64,000 nt of DNA from Glycomyces harbinensis (GTDB lineage Bacteria; Actinomycetota; Actinomycetes; Mycobacteriales; Micromonosporaceae): the NCBI RefSeq assembly GCF_900101745.1, contig NZ_FNAD01000015.1, forward strand, positions 1-64,000, written 5' to 3'. Positions 26,700 to 34,845 of the stretch are shown piece by piece. How positions within the stretch are numbered: the stretch's first letter is position 1; every line of letters begins with the position of its first letter. The notes under the pieces are model-generated. The model did no database searches. It saw nothing but the letters and a program-made list of their open reading frames with translations, and was not told the DNA's origin. The position numbers and the translations under genes are program-made.

Positions 26700-27656
26700 A
26701 TGTCGTCACCTCGTGCCGCCCTCGGCATCACCCTCGTCCTCAGTGCCGCACTGTTCTTCGGCGTGTGCGGCCCCTTCGGCAAGGTCGTGATCCAGGCCGG
26801 GCTCACCCCGATCCAGGTGACCTGGCTGCGCATCTGCGGCGTCGGCCTCATCGCCGTCATCGCGGCGGCCTGGCCGCTCGTCAAGGTCCTGCGCGGGGGC
26901 GGACGCCTCCCCTGGGCCGCCCTGGCGCTCTTCGGGATCACCGCCGTCGCGGCCGTCCAGGCCTTCTACTTCATCGCGGTCGAGCGCCTGCCGGTCGGCA
27001 TCGCGCTCCTGCTGGAGTTCATGGGCCCCATCGTGGTCGTCGCCTGGGTCCGCTTCGTGCGCCGCACGGTCCTGCCCAGGGCCGCCATCATCGGCGTGCT
27101 GCTGAGCATCGTCGGCCTGTGCATCGTGGTCGAAGTGTGGTCAGGCCTGCGCCTGGACGCGGTCGGCCTCCTCGCCGGCTCGGCCGCCGCGGCCTGCCAG
27201 GCCACCTACTTCCTCTCCGGCGAGAAGCTCACCGCCAAAGTGGACGTGCGCGTCCTGCTCGCCGTCGGGTTCACCGTGGGCACCGTCGCGCTCGCCCCGC
27301 TCGCGACCCCGTGGGCCATGGACTGGGCGGTGCTGTCCTCGCAGGTGACCCTCGGCGGCGTCGAGACGACCGGCCTGGCCAGCATCGTCATGCTCATCGT
27401 CTGCACCGCGCTGGCCTACGGCCTCGGACTGAGCGGCCTGCGGTTCATCTCGGCGCCGGTCGCCGGCGGGATCGGGTACGCCGAAGTGGTCGTGGCCTCG
27501 ATCGCCGCGTGGGCGCTGCTCGGCGAGGCGCTGACGGCGCCGCAGATCATCGGCGGGCTCGTCGTGGTCGCCGGGGTCTTCACCGCGCAGCGTGCCGTCT
27601 CCGTGAAGACCGGCGACGCGGAAGCGGTCGAGCAGGCCGCGGTCACCAAGGTCTGA
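26700..27656 (+). CDS. EamA/DMT-family transporter
   Basis: 318 residues with about ten membrane helices in two repeated EamA halves. A clear second-half signature is ISAPVAGGIGYAEVVVASIAAWALLGE followed by a helix-lining proline-glutamine (APQIIGG). The RhtA/YdcZ-like drug/metabolite transporter family exports amino acids or other small metabolites; the substrate cannot be read from sequence. It ends four bases from the convergent nudC gene with no terminator between them. Confidence 0.88.
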   Translation: MSSPRAALGITLVLSAALFFGVCGPFGKVVIQAGLTPIQVTWLRICGVGLIAVIAAAWPLVKVLRGGGRLPWAALALFGITAVAAVQAFYFIAVERLPVGIALLLEFMGPIVVVAWVRFVRRTVLPRAAIIGVLLSIVGLCIVVEVWSGLRLDAVGLLAGSAAAACQATYFLSGEKLTAKVDVRVLLAVGFTVGTVALAPLATPWAMDWAVLSSQVTLGGVETTGLASIVMLIVCTALAYGLGLSGLRFISAPVAGGIGYAEVVVASIAAWALLGEALTAPQIIGGLVVVAGVFTAQRAVSVKTGDAEAVEQAAVTKV

Positions 27657-27660
27657 GCGT

Positions 27661-28539
27661 TCACTCCGCTTCGTCGAGCCAGCGCTCGATCAGGAAGCGC
27701 GCCACGGAGATCCGGACCGCGCTCGGCGTCCCGTCGGCGGTCTCGAGCCACATCTCGCGCACTTCGTCGCGGGTGAACCAGCGCGCGTCGGCGATCTCCT
27801 CGGCCTGAAGGGTCAGCGGCTGGGAGGCGTCGGCGGTGGCCCGGTAGGCGAGCATGAGCGAACGCGGGTAGGGCCACGGCTGGCTGGAGACGTACTCCAG
27901 CCGGTCGAGTTTGATCCCGATCTCCTCGCCGACCTCGCGGTGGACCGCGGCCTCGGCGGACTCGCCCGGTTCGACGAATCCGGCGACGCAGGCGTAGCGG
28001 CTGGTGCGGGCGGTGCCGGCCTTGGGCGCGCCGCCGTAGCGCGCGTGCTGCGCGAGCAGGACGCGGTCGGCGCCGTCGTCGATGAGGACGATCACGGCCG
28101 GGTCGGTGCGCGGGAACACCGGGCGGCCCGAGGAGGCGGCGAGTTCCCAGCCCGACTGGCGGGCCGCGAGCGGTTCGCCGGTGGTCGGGTGGAACCGGTA
28201 GGTCGCGTGCCAGTTGGCGATCCCGATGGCCTGCACGGCGATCGCGAGGTCGCGGCGGTCCCAGTCGGGTTTGATCCAGCGGCCGGGGAGGCCGTCGGGC
28301 AGGTCGGCGAGGACGGCGAACACGGGCGGGTCCTCGCCGCCGAGGTAGATCCGCACGCCTTCGGGGGCGGTGGCCGCGTCGTAGTAGTGCAGGCCCTCGT
28401 CGTCGCCGTCGATGCGGTCGTTGTCGGGGTCGCAGACGACGATCTGCGCCTGTTCCCATGCGGCGGCGAGCCATGCGTCGTCGCCGCGGTGCTCGCCGAA
28501 GCGGTCGAGCACGTCGATCGACAGCGGCGGTTGCATCAT
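27661..28539 (-). CDS. nudC: NAD(H) pyrophosphatase NudC (zinc-ribbon cysteines absent)
   Basis: 292 residues. The Nudix box GX5EX7REVXEEXGI is complete (GFVEPGESAEAAVHREVGEEIGI region) and SQPWPYP is the NADH-specific motif just after it. The enzyme hydrolyses NAD(H) and can remove NAD caps from RNA. The four cysteines of the usual zinc ribbon between the N-terminal and Nudix domains are missing: that place reads WHATYRFHPTTGEPL. The ATG at 28539 overlaps the stop of the M16 gene upstream, so translation is coupled. Confidence 0.9.
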   Translation of the reverse strand: MMQPPLSIDVLDRFGEHRGDDAWLAAAWEQAQIVVCDPDNDRIDGDDEGLHYYDAATAPEGVRIYLGGEDPPVFAVLADLPDGLPGRWIKPDWDRRDLAIAVQAIGIANWHATYRFHPTTGEPLAARQSGWELAASSGRPVFPRTDPAVIVLIDDGADRVLLAQHARYGGAPKAGTARTSRYACVAGFVEPGESAEAAVHREVGEEIGIKLDRLEYVSSQPWPYPRSLMLAYRATADASQPLTLQAEEIADARWFTRDEVREMWLETADGTPSAVRISVARFLIERWLDEAE

Positions 28540-29846
28540 CGCGCTTCGATCTCCCCGAACTCGGCAAGGGCGTCGCGGATCTCGGCGCCGTCGCCGAGGA
28601 CGACGGTGACCGCGCGGTCGGGGTCGAGCCGTTCGGCGGCGACGCGCTGGAGGTCGGCGGGCGTGACCTCGCGCAGGCGTTCGGAGTGGTCGGCGAGCCA
28701 GGAGAGCGGCAGTCCCGCGGCGGCGAGCACGGAGATGTAGTTGGCGACGCCGGCCTGGGTGGCGGTGGCGAGCTTGACCGAGCCGAGCGCGTAGCGGCGG
28801 GCGAGGTCGAGTTCCTCCTCGCCGGGCGGGCGCTCGGCCATGCCGCGCAGTTCGCCGTGGAGTTCGGTGAGCGCCGGGCCGGTGACCTCGGTGGCGACGT
28901 CGACCGCGGCGAGCTGGATCGATCCGGCCGGGGCGTGGTCGACGCGCGAGCGCGGCGAGTAGCCGTAGCCCTTGGTCTCGCGCAGGTTCATGACCAGGCG
29001 GGAGGAGAAGTAGCCGCCGAAGACGAGGTTCGCCAGGTGCTGGGCGGCGTTGTCGGGGTGGGTGCGGGCGACGGCCGGGTAGGCCACGCGCAGCGCGGAC
29101 TGGACCGACCCGGCCCGGTCGACCAGGATCAGCGGTCCGGGAACGGCCTCGGGCAGCGGCTCCATCCGGCGCGGTTCGCCCGCGCCGTTCCAGTCGCCGA
29201 GGGCCTTCTCGACCGCCGCGCCGGTGGCGTCGGTGTCGATGTCGCCGACGATGACGAGGCGGGCGCCGGCCGGGTGGATGCGCGAGGCGTGCAGGGCGAG
29301 GACGGCCTGGCGCTCGACGGCGGCGACCTCGGCCGCGGTGGGCTGCTGGTGGCCGTACGGGTGGTCGCCCCACAGGCGGGCGTCGAGGACGCGGTTGACC
29401 TGGAAGTCCGGCTGCTGTTCGGCGACCGAGAGGCCGTCGATCATGCGGGCCTGCTCGGTCGCGAGGGGCCCGCCCGGGTAGTCGGCGGCCTTGAGGAGGT
29501 CGCCGAGGACTTCGAGGAGTTCGGGCAGTCCGGTCGCGAGGCTGTTGCCGGACACGGCGATGCGGTCCGGGTCGGCCCCGGCGCCGAGGGCGCCGCCGAC
29601 GCCTTGGAGGCGCTGGGCGATCTCGGTCATCGAGGCGGTCTCGGTGCCGGAGAAGAGCGCGGCGGCGAGCAGGTCGGCGACGGCGAGGTCGGTGTGCGCG
29701 GCCGGGATCGACAGGCGCACCTCGGCGAGCGGGACGCCGGGGCGGCGTGTGAGCAGCACCCGGAGGCCGTTGGGGAGGGTCCGTTCGACCGGGACGGGCA
29801 GGGACAGCGGGACTTCCGGTGCGAGACCTGGGACGACGTTGCTCAC
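28536..29846 (-). CDS. M16 peptidase-like protein, non-catalytic partner
   Basis: 436 residues, M16 fold. The position of the HxxEH zinc motif is occupied by a DLLAAALFSGTETA-type sequence, so it should lack catalysis. The R/Y pair that binds substrate in the C-terminal half is present (SSRLVMNLRETKGYGYSPRS). In two-gene M16 systems such a subunit pairs with an active one, here encoded just upstream and overlapping by four bases (GTGA). Confidence 0.9.
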   Translation of the reverse strand: MSNVVPGLAPEVPLSLPVPVERTLPNGLRVLLTRRPGVPLAEVRLSIPAAHTDLAVADLLAAALFSGTETASMTEIAQRLQGVGGALGAGADPDRIAVSGNSLATGLPELLEVLGDLLKAADYPGGPLATEQARMIDGLSVAEQQPDFQVNRVLDARLWGDHPYGHQQPTAAEVAAVERQAVLALHASRIHPAGARLVIVGDIDTDATGAAVEKALGDWNGAGEPRRMEPLPEAVPGPLILVDRAGSVQSALRVAYPAVARTHPDNAAQHLANLVFGGYFSSRLVMNLRETKGYGYSPRSRVDHAPAGSIQLAAVDVATEVTGPALTELHGELRGMAERPPGEEELDLARRYALGSVKLATATQAGVANYISVLAAAGLPLSWLADHSERLREVTPADLQRVAAERLDPDRAVTVVLGDGAEIRDALAEFGEIEAR

Positions 29847-31144
29847 TGGGCTCCTCCGGGAACGACTTCGAGGACGGCGCGGCGCTGCGGCGTCAATGCG
29901 GCGGCGGCCTGCGCGACGGATGCGGCGGTGACCTCGCCGAGCAGGGCGGCGAAGCGGGTGGCCATGGCGGCGTCGCCGTGGAAGATCTCGGCGGTCGCCA
30001 GGCGGCGGGAGCGGCCCATGACCGAGTCGTCGCCGCGCAGGAGCTGAGCGGCGACGCGGGCCTTGACCCGGTCGAGCTCGGCTTCCTCGACGCCTTCGGC
30101 GACGCGCGCGAGCTCCTCGTCGACCTGTCCGAGGACGGTGTCGACGGCGGTGCCCGGCGGCAGGAACGCCTGGACGAGCATGGCCGTGGGTCCGCGGGAG
30201 GCGAAGGGCTCGGCCATGAAGGTGGTGTGCGCGGCGACGGCGGTCGCGGTGCGGTCGTTGTGGATGAGCCGCTCGACCAGGCGGGAGGCGTCGCCGTCGG
30301 TGAGGAGTTCGCCGAGGACCACGTACGGCAGGAAGGCGTCGAGGTCGGTCACGGGGTCGGGGACGCGCCAGGCGGCCGCGAGGGCCGGGAGCGTCGCCCG
30401 CTCGTCGACGTAGGAGTGGCGGCGCTCGGCGGTGAGGTCGGGTTCTTCGAACGGCGGGTGGACCGGCGCGGGCCGGGCCTCGACGTTGCCGAAGTGGCGT
30501 TCGACCAGCGCGCGGGCCTCGACGGGGTCGAAGTCCCCCGCGACGCTCAGGACCGCGTTGGAGGCGGCGTAGTAGGCGTCGAAGAACGACTGGGCGTCTT
30601 CGACGGTGGCCGCGTCCAGATCGTCGAACGCGCCGTAGCCGTCGTGCGAGTTCGCGAAGGTGTCGAACATGACCGGCGGGAGCTTGATCCACGGGAAGCC
30701 GCCGTAGGGGCGGTTGAGGACGTTGACCCGGATCTCCTCTTTGACCACGCTGACCTGGTTCGCGAGGTTCTCCTCGGTGATCGCGGGGCCCCGCATGCGG
30801 TCGGCCTCCAGGAACAGCGCGAGTTCGAGGCCGTTGGAGGGCAGGAGGTTGAAGTAGTCGGTGTAGTCGATGTGGGTCGAGCCGTTGAAGGTCCCGCCGG
30901 CGGACTGGACGTGGCGCATGTGCTCGGCCTTGCCGACGTTGTGGGAGCCCTGGAACATCATGTGCTCGAAGAGGTGGGCGAAGCCGGTGCGCCCTTCGGG
31001 CTCGGACCGCATGCCCACGTCGTACACCACCGCGACCCCGACCACGGGTGCCCCGGGGTCCGGGGCGAGGACCACCCGCAGCCCGTTGGCGAGCCTGAAC
31101 CGCTCGATCGCGAACGCCGGGGCGGGAATCGTCGCAACAGTCAT
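29843..31144 (-). CDS. M16 zinc peptidase, catalytic subunit
   Basis: 433 residues. The inverted zinc motif HxxEH is intact (FAHLFEHMMFQG, about 56-67), with the third ligand glutamate expected in the ENLANQVSVVKEE segment. First gene of an operon with the inactive M16 partner and nudC. No signal peptide, so the heterodimer would act in the cytoplasm on peptides, as in the PqqL/MPP-like bacterial pairs. Confidence 0.92.
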   Translation of the reverse strand: MTVATIPAPAFAIERFRLANGLRVVLAPDPGAPVVGVAVVYDVGMRSEPEGRTGFAHLFEHMMFQGSHNVGKAEHMRHVQSAGGTFNGSTHIDYTDYFNLLPSNGLELALFLEADRMRGPAITEENLANQVSVVKEEIRVNVLNRPYGGFPWIKLPPVMFDTFANSHDGYGAFDDLDAATVEDAQSFFDAYYAASNAVLSVAGDFDPVEARALVERHFGNVEARPAPVHPPFEEPDLTAERRHSYVDERATLPALAAAWRVPDPVTDLDAFLPYVVLGELLTDGDASRLVERLIHNDRTATAVAAHTTFMAEPFASRGPTAMLVQAFLPPGTAVDTVLGQVDEELARVAEGVEEAELDRVKARVAAQLLRGDDSVMGRSRRLATAEIFHGDAAMATRFAALLGEVTAASVAQAAAALTPQRRAVLEVVPGGAQ

Positions 31145-31202
31145 GGCCGAACCCTATCTCAGCTCGGTGTCCGTCCAAGTACGCGGCGTTCGTCACAGGG
31201 GC

Positions 31203-31239
31203 TTGGAATCGGCACGAATTCCTGCTTGACTTCTAGGCT
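31203..31239 (+). promoter_or_regulatory. Putative promoter for a leaderless upstream ORF
   Basis: TTGGAA (31203-31208) and TTGACT (31226-31231) are separated by 17 bases. Initiation about seven to nine bases later would fall at or next to the ATG at 31240, giving a leaderless mRNA, common in actinobacteria. An alternative reading takes TAGGCT as the -10 box, which would place the start inside the upstream ORF. Confidence 0.4.
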
Positions 31240-31317
31240 ATGAACTCGCAGCACTCCGAACGCCTCAGCGACGCCCACCGCGCCGCGGCTTCGTGCTGTC
31301 GAATGTGCGCCAGCTGA
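31240..31317 (+). CDS. Cysteine-rich leader peptide (attenuator uORF)
   Basis: 25 residues beginning [11 protein letters not shown] and ending ASCCRMCAS. Three cysteine codons (TGC TGT ... TGC) sit close to the stop, the pattern of the leaderless cysteine-responsive upstream ORFs known from mycobacteria. The codons are flanked by a long-range inverted repeat, CCTCAGC (31263-31269) and GCTGAGG (31313-31319), which a ribosome stalled at the cysteines would disturb. It lies 64 bases before the MetN-type ATPase gene and suggests control of the transporter by cysteine supply. Confidence 0.7.
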   Translation: MNSQHSERLSDAHRAAASCCRMCAS

Positions 31318-31381
31318 GGGCTCCTGCACCGCCGCGCCCCGAAGCGGCGATCACCCACAGCGAAAGCGATCTGATTCCCTC

Positions 31382-32185
31382 ATGGAACCGAGACCCAGCA
31401 TCCGCCTGTCCGGCGTCGTGAAACGCTTCGGCGATCTCGTCGCGCTCGACGCGGTCGACCTCGACGTCGCCTCGGGCGAGATCTTCGGCATCCTCGGACG
31501 CTCCGGCGCCGGCAAGTCCACGCTCCTGCGCACCGCCAACCTCCTGACGCGCCCCGATTCGGGGACGGTCGAGGTCGACGGCGCCGAGCTGACGGCGCTG
31601 CGCGGCCGCGAACTGCGCGCCGCGCGGTCCAAGACCGCGATGATCTTCCAGCACTTCAACCTCCTGTCGAACCGCAACGCCGCCGCCAACGTGGGGCTGC
31701 CACTCAGGTTCCGCGGGACGCCGCGCGCCGTCCGGCGCGCCCGGGCGCTCGAACTGCTCGACCTGGTCGGCCTGTCCGACAAGGCGAAGGCCTACCCGGG
31801 GCAGCTCTCGGGCGGCCAGCGCCAGCGCCTGGCGATCGCCCGTGCGCTCGCTTCGGACCCGGCCGTGCTGCTGTCGGACGAGGCGACGAGCGCGCTCGAC
31901 ACGGAGACCACCGATGAGATCCTCGACCTGCTGGCGCGGCTCAACCGCGAACTGGGTTTGACGATCCTGCTCATCACGCATGAGCTGGAAGTGATCACGA
32001 GGATCTGCCACCGCGCCGCGGTGATGGAGGAGGGCCGGTTCGTGGAGACCGGCGGGGTCCCCGACCTGCTCGCGAGCCCCGGCTCGCGCCTGGGCGGTCA
32101 GGCCCGCCGGTTGGCGGCCCGGCTGCTGGGCGAGGAAGTCGCGCACTCGGCCGCGCCGATCGTGCCCGGGGGTGAGTCGCTGTGA
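31382..32185 (+). CDS. metN: MetN-type methionine/cystine ABC transporter ATPase
   Basis: 267 residues. Walker [10 protein letters not shown], signature LSGGQRQRL, Walker [14 protein letters not shown] and switch histidine THEL. The DEATSALD form of Walker B is characteristic of the MetN group. It ends soon after the ATPase core, so the C-terminal NIL regulatory domain of typical MetN (about 340 residues) is missing. Sulfur-dependent control by the upstream leader peptide and the MetI/MetQ neighbours support import of methionine or a related sulfur amino acid. Confidence 0.9.
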   Translation: MEPRPSIRLSGVVKRFGDLVALDAVDLDVASGEIFGILGRSGAGKSTLLRTANLLTRPDSGTVEVDGAELTALRGRELRAARSKTAMIFQHFNLLSNRNAAANVGLPLRFRGTPRAVRRARALELLDLVGLSDKAKAYPGQLSGGQRQRLAIARALASDPAVLLSDEATSALDTETTDEILDLLARLNRELGLTILLITHELEVITRICHRAAVMEEGRFVETGGVPDLLASPGSRLGGQARRLAARLLGEEVAHSAAPIVPGGESL

Positions 32186-32835
32186 ACGACCGCCTGGTCG
32201 AACTGCTCACCGAAGCGTTCTGGGAGACCTTGCACATCGTCGCCGTGGCGGGCGCGTTCACGCTGCTGGGCGGGCTACTGCTCGGTACGATCCTGTACAT
32301 CACGTCGAAAACCGGACCCAAGCCGATCGCGGTGGTGAACGCGCCGCTCGGCTTGATCGTCAACATCGGCCGCAGTGCGCCGTTCGTGCTGCTCATGGTC
32401 GCGGTCGTGCCGCTGACGCGGCTGATCACGGGCACGAGCATCGGTACGGAGGCGGCCATCGTCCCGCTGACCGTGGCGTCGGTTCCGTTCTTTGCGAGGC
32501 TGGTCGAAGGCGCTTTGCTGGAGGTCCAGCCGGGTCTGATCGAAGCGGCGAGGTCGATGGGGGCGTCGACGCCCGCGCTCGTGTGGCGGGTAGTGCTGCC
32601 CGAGGCGACGCCGGGCTTGATCCGCGGGTTCACCGTGACGTTGGTCGCCGTCGTCTCGTATTCGGCGATGGCCGGGATCGTGGGCGGCGGGGGTCTGGGC
32701 GACCTGGCCTACCGCTACGGGTACCAGCGTTTCCAGACGGAGTTCATGATCTGGCCGCTGGTGATCCTCGTCGTGCTCGTGCAGCTGTTCCAGATTCTCG
32801 GCGACCGGTGCGCCCGCACCCTCGACCGCCGCTGA
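32182..32835 (+). CDS. metI: MetI-type ABC transporter permease
   Basis: 217 residues with five membrane helices. The coupling loop is [22 protein letters not shown], and [20 protein letters not shown] is the MetI hallmark. GTG at 32182 overlaps the ATPase stop (GTGA). Forms the membrane channel of the MetNIQ importer. Confidence 0.95.
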   Translation: MNDRLVELLTEAFWETLHIVAVAGAFTLLGGLLLGTILYITSKTGPKPIAVVNAPLGLIVNIGRSAPFVLLMVAVVPLTRLITGTSIGTEAAIVPLTVASVPFFARLVEGALLEVQPGLIEAARSMGASTPALVWRVVLPEATPGLIRGFTVTLVAVVSYSAMAGIVGGGGLGDLAYRYGYQRFQTEFMIWPLVILVVLVQLFQILGDRCARTLDRR

Positions 32836-32868
32836 AGTAATTTCCCTACCTTTCCTTAGGAGAAGACT

Positions 32869-33702
32869 ATGTTCAATCGCCGTGCCCTGATCGGCAGTTC
32901 CGTCGCCGCTGCGACTGCTCTGGCCCTGACCGCCTGCGGTGCCGACGACGCGTCGGAGCCGACCGAGACCGGCGGCACCGTGGTCGTGGCCGCGACGCCG
33001 GTGCCCCATGCGGACATCCTCAACTACATCGCCGAGAACCTGGCCGAGGACGCCGGGATCACGGTCGAGGTGGAGGAGTTCACCGACTACGTGCAGCCGA
33101 ACGTGGCGACGTCGGACGGTTCGGTGGACGCGAACTTCTTCCAGACCGAGCCTTACCTGGACGAGTACAACACGGCCAACGGGACGGACCTGGTGACCGT
33201 GGCCGCGGTGCACATCGAGCCGCTGGGCCTGTACTCGGAGTCGGCCGCGTCGGTCGAGGAGATCCCCGACGGGGCGCAGATCGCGATCCCGGGCGACGGC
33301 TCGAACGGCGGGCGCGCTCTGGCGCTTCTGGCCGATGCGGGTCTGATCACCCTCGCGGACGGCGTTGACGCGACGCTCGCAACCGAGGACGACATCGCGG
33401 AGAACCCGAAGAACCTGGAGTTCGTGCCGCTGGAGGCCGCGCAGCTCGCGCTGTCCCTGCCCGACGTGGACGCCGCCGTGATCAACGGCAACTACGCCCT
33501 GGAGGCGGACCTGAGCCCGGCGGAGGACGCGCTGCACAGCGAGTCCCCCGACGGGAACCCGTACGCGAACTACCTGGTGACGACCGAGGCGAACGCCGAG
33601 AACGAGGACATCCTCAAGCTCGCCGAGCTGCTCCAGTCGGACGAGGTCAAGCAGTTCATCCTCGACACCTGGGCTGACGGTTCGGTCGTCCCGGCCTCCT
33701 AG
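32869..33702 (+). CDS. metQ: MetQ/NlpA-family substrate-binding lipoprotein
   Basis: 277 residues. A lipoprotein signal ends in the lipobox LTAC (cysteine at about 23). The NlpA-type motifs ATPVPHADIL, VDANFFQTEPYLDEYN and INGNYALEADL are present. It delivers methionine or a related amino acid to MetI. TAGGAGAAGAC precedes the ATG, 33 bases after metI, in the same operon. Confidence 0.94.
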   Translation: MFNRRALIGSSVAAATALALTACGADDASEPTETGGTVVVAATPVPHADILNYIAENLAEDAGITVEVEEFTDYVQPNVATSDGSVDANFFQTEPYLDEYNTANGTDLVTVAAVHIEPLGLYSESAASVEEIPDGAQIAIPGDGSNGGRALALLADAGLITLADGVDATLATEDDIAENPKNLEFVPLEAAQLALSLPDVDAAVINGNYALEADLSPAEDALHSESPDGNPYANYLVTTEANAENEDILKLAELLQSDEVKQFILDTWADGSVVPAS

Positions 33703-33783
33703 GAGCCTGGTCCAACCCGGTTGCACCGGCCTGGAAGCGGCACGTAAGATGGTTGCGGCCAGGCCGGGGAACCGGATTGGCAA

Positions 33784-33856
33784 AGGGGTGTGGCGCAATT
33801 GGCAGCGCAGCGGCCTCCAAAGCCGAAGGTTGCAGGTTCGATTCCTGTCACCCCTG
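33784..33856 (+). tRNA. tRNA-Trp (CCA)
   Basis: 73 bases with acceptor arms AGGGGTG/CACCCCT and discriminator G; the terminal CCA is not encoded (GCA follows). The anticodon loop CTCCAAA gives anticodon CCA. The T-arm is GCAGGTTCGATTCCTGT. It marks the border between the conserved chromosome and the defence island; its 3' end is a plausible integration site, though no second copy of it and no integrase are visible in the window. Confidence 0.97.
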
Positions 33857-33878
33857 CAAGACCAGCATTATTCGAACA

Positions 33879-33905
33879 CCGGGCCGAAATATTCGGCCCG
33901 GTTTT
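33879..33905 (+). terminator. Intrinsic terminator of tRNA-Trp
   Basis: CCGGGCCGAA / TTCGGCCCGG with a three-base loop, followed by TTTTC, 22 bases after the tRNA. Confidence 0.85.
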
Positions 33906-33919
33906 CGGCGTTTCGGGCC

Positions 33920-34119
33920 ATGCCAGCGACGTTTGAATTCGTCGAAACTGATTCCAAGTTCTCGCTGCGCTTCGGCCTCGGCGAGCCCCACCTGGACCGC
34001 GACGCGAACGGGCGCCTCACCCCCGAGGAGTTCGTCAACGCGGTGGTCGAGTACTGGTCGAGCACCGACCCCGACGCCCCGGCAACTGGCGGATGAGCCA
34101 GCCGGCCTACGAGCGCTGA
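33920..34119 (+). pseudogene. Frameshifted remnant of a small hypothetical gene
   Basis: The frame from ATG 33920 reads MPATFEFVETDSKFSLRFG and HLDRDANGRLTPEEF, then stops after DAPATGG. A one-base shift continues as GNWRMSQPAYER with a stop at 34119, a more natural C-terminus. The DRDANGRLTPEEF segment looks like an EF-hand loop but one short loop is weak evidence. It is probably a decayed gene at the island edge. Confidence 0.4.
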
Positions 34120-34845
34120 GCTTCCCCACGACTTCGACGGGACCGAAGAAAACTCGCTGGTTCCGTTTGCCAAGGGAACGATGTGACTTTGCCTTGTTCG
34201 ACGCCGGGCGCGGATCTGCTTTGCAGTTCGTCGCAGGTTTGAGGATGGTCCGGACCTATCGGGTCCGGCCGTTCTCGTTCCCGAGGGAAGTGTGCGGCTG
34301 CTCGCACCGCACCCTCGAATCGCGGCCTGGCGGCGAGATTTCTCGATTGGCTTACCCGGCGGCTGCCGTTTCAGGCCGTCGGCCGGATACGGCTTGGCTA
34401 CGGCCTACAGCTATTTCTCCCAGGACGACGCTTCGGTCGCCCTCGAGTCCACGCTGACGCACACGGAGCGTCTCCGAGCTTCTCGACGGCGACCTGCGAT
34501 CGACAGCACCGGCTACGGACGTCGCGTGAGCACCTGCACGGACCACAAGGTCATCGACGACAGCGACCTCGCGCGGGGCTTCTCCAATGACGGGAAGACC
34601 GCCGGCCCGGCGCTCGTGGCGGTCGCGGCCGACGAGATCCTCGACATCATCGCCGCGGCATCTCCGCGATCGACACCTCCGCTTCTGCGGCGGCGGTCAC
34701 CGCGGCGCTCCACGGAGGCATGGCGGAGTCCCCCGTCACGCAAACCCATGTTCACCGCGCTGCGGGCACGCCAGCTCGAGCGCGTCGCCCAGCTCTGACA
34801 AATCGGAAGAACGCCGTGGCCCTCGTCGCTGTTGCGACAGGGCCA
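34120..34845. other. Degenerate intergenic region at the island edge
   Basis: About 730 bases without a credible intact gene. Open frames in several phases are short and of low coding quality; a protein-like segment (DDSDLARGFSNDGKTAGPALVAVAADEILDI at 34558-34650) appears to change frame near 34655 and continues as SAIDTSASAAAVTAALHGGMAES. I read this as decayed coding sequence, with no family recognised. Confidence 0.45.

Noticed and set aside
31240-31381. SAM riboswitch before the methionine-type transporter
   Set aside because: I saw none of the conserved SAM-I, SAM-II or SAM-IV core patterns; the Cys-rich leader ORF explains the region better.
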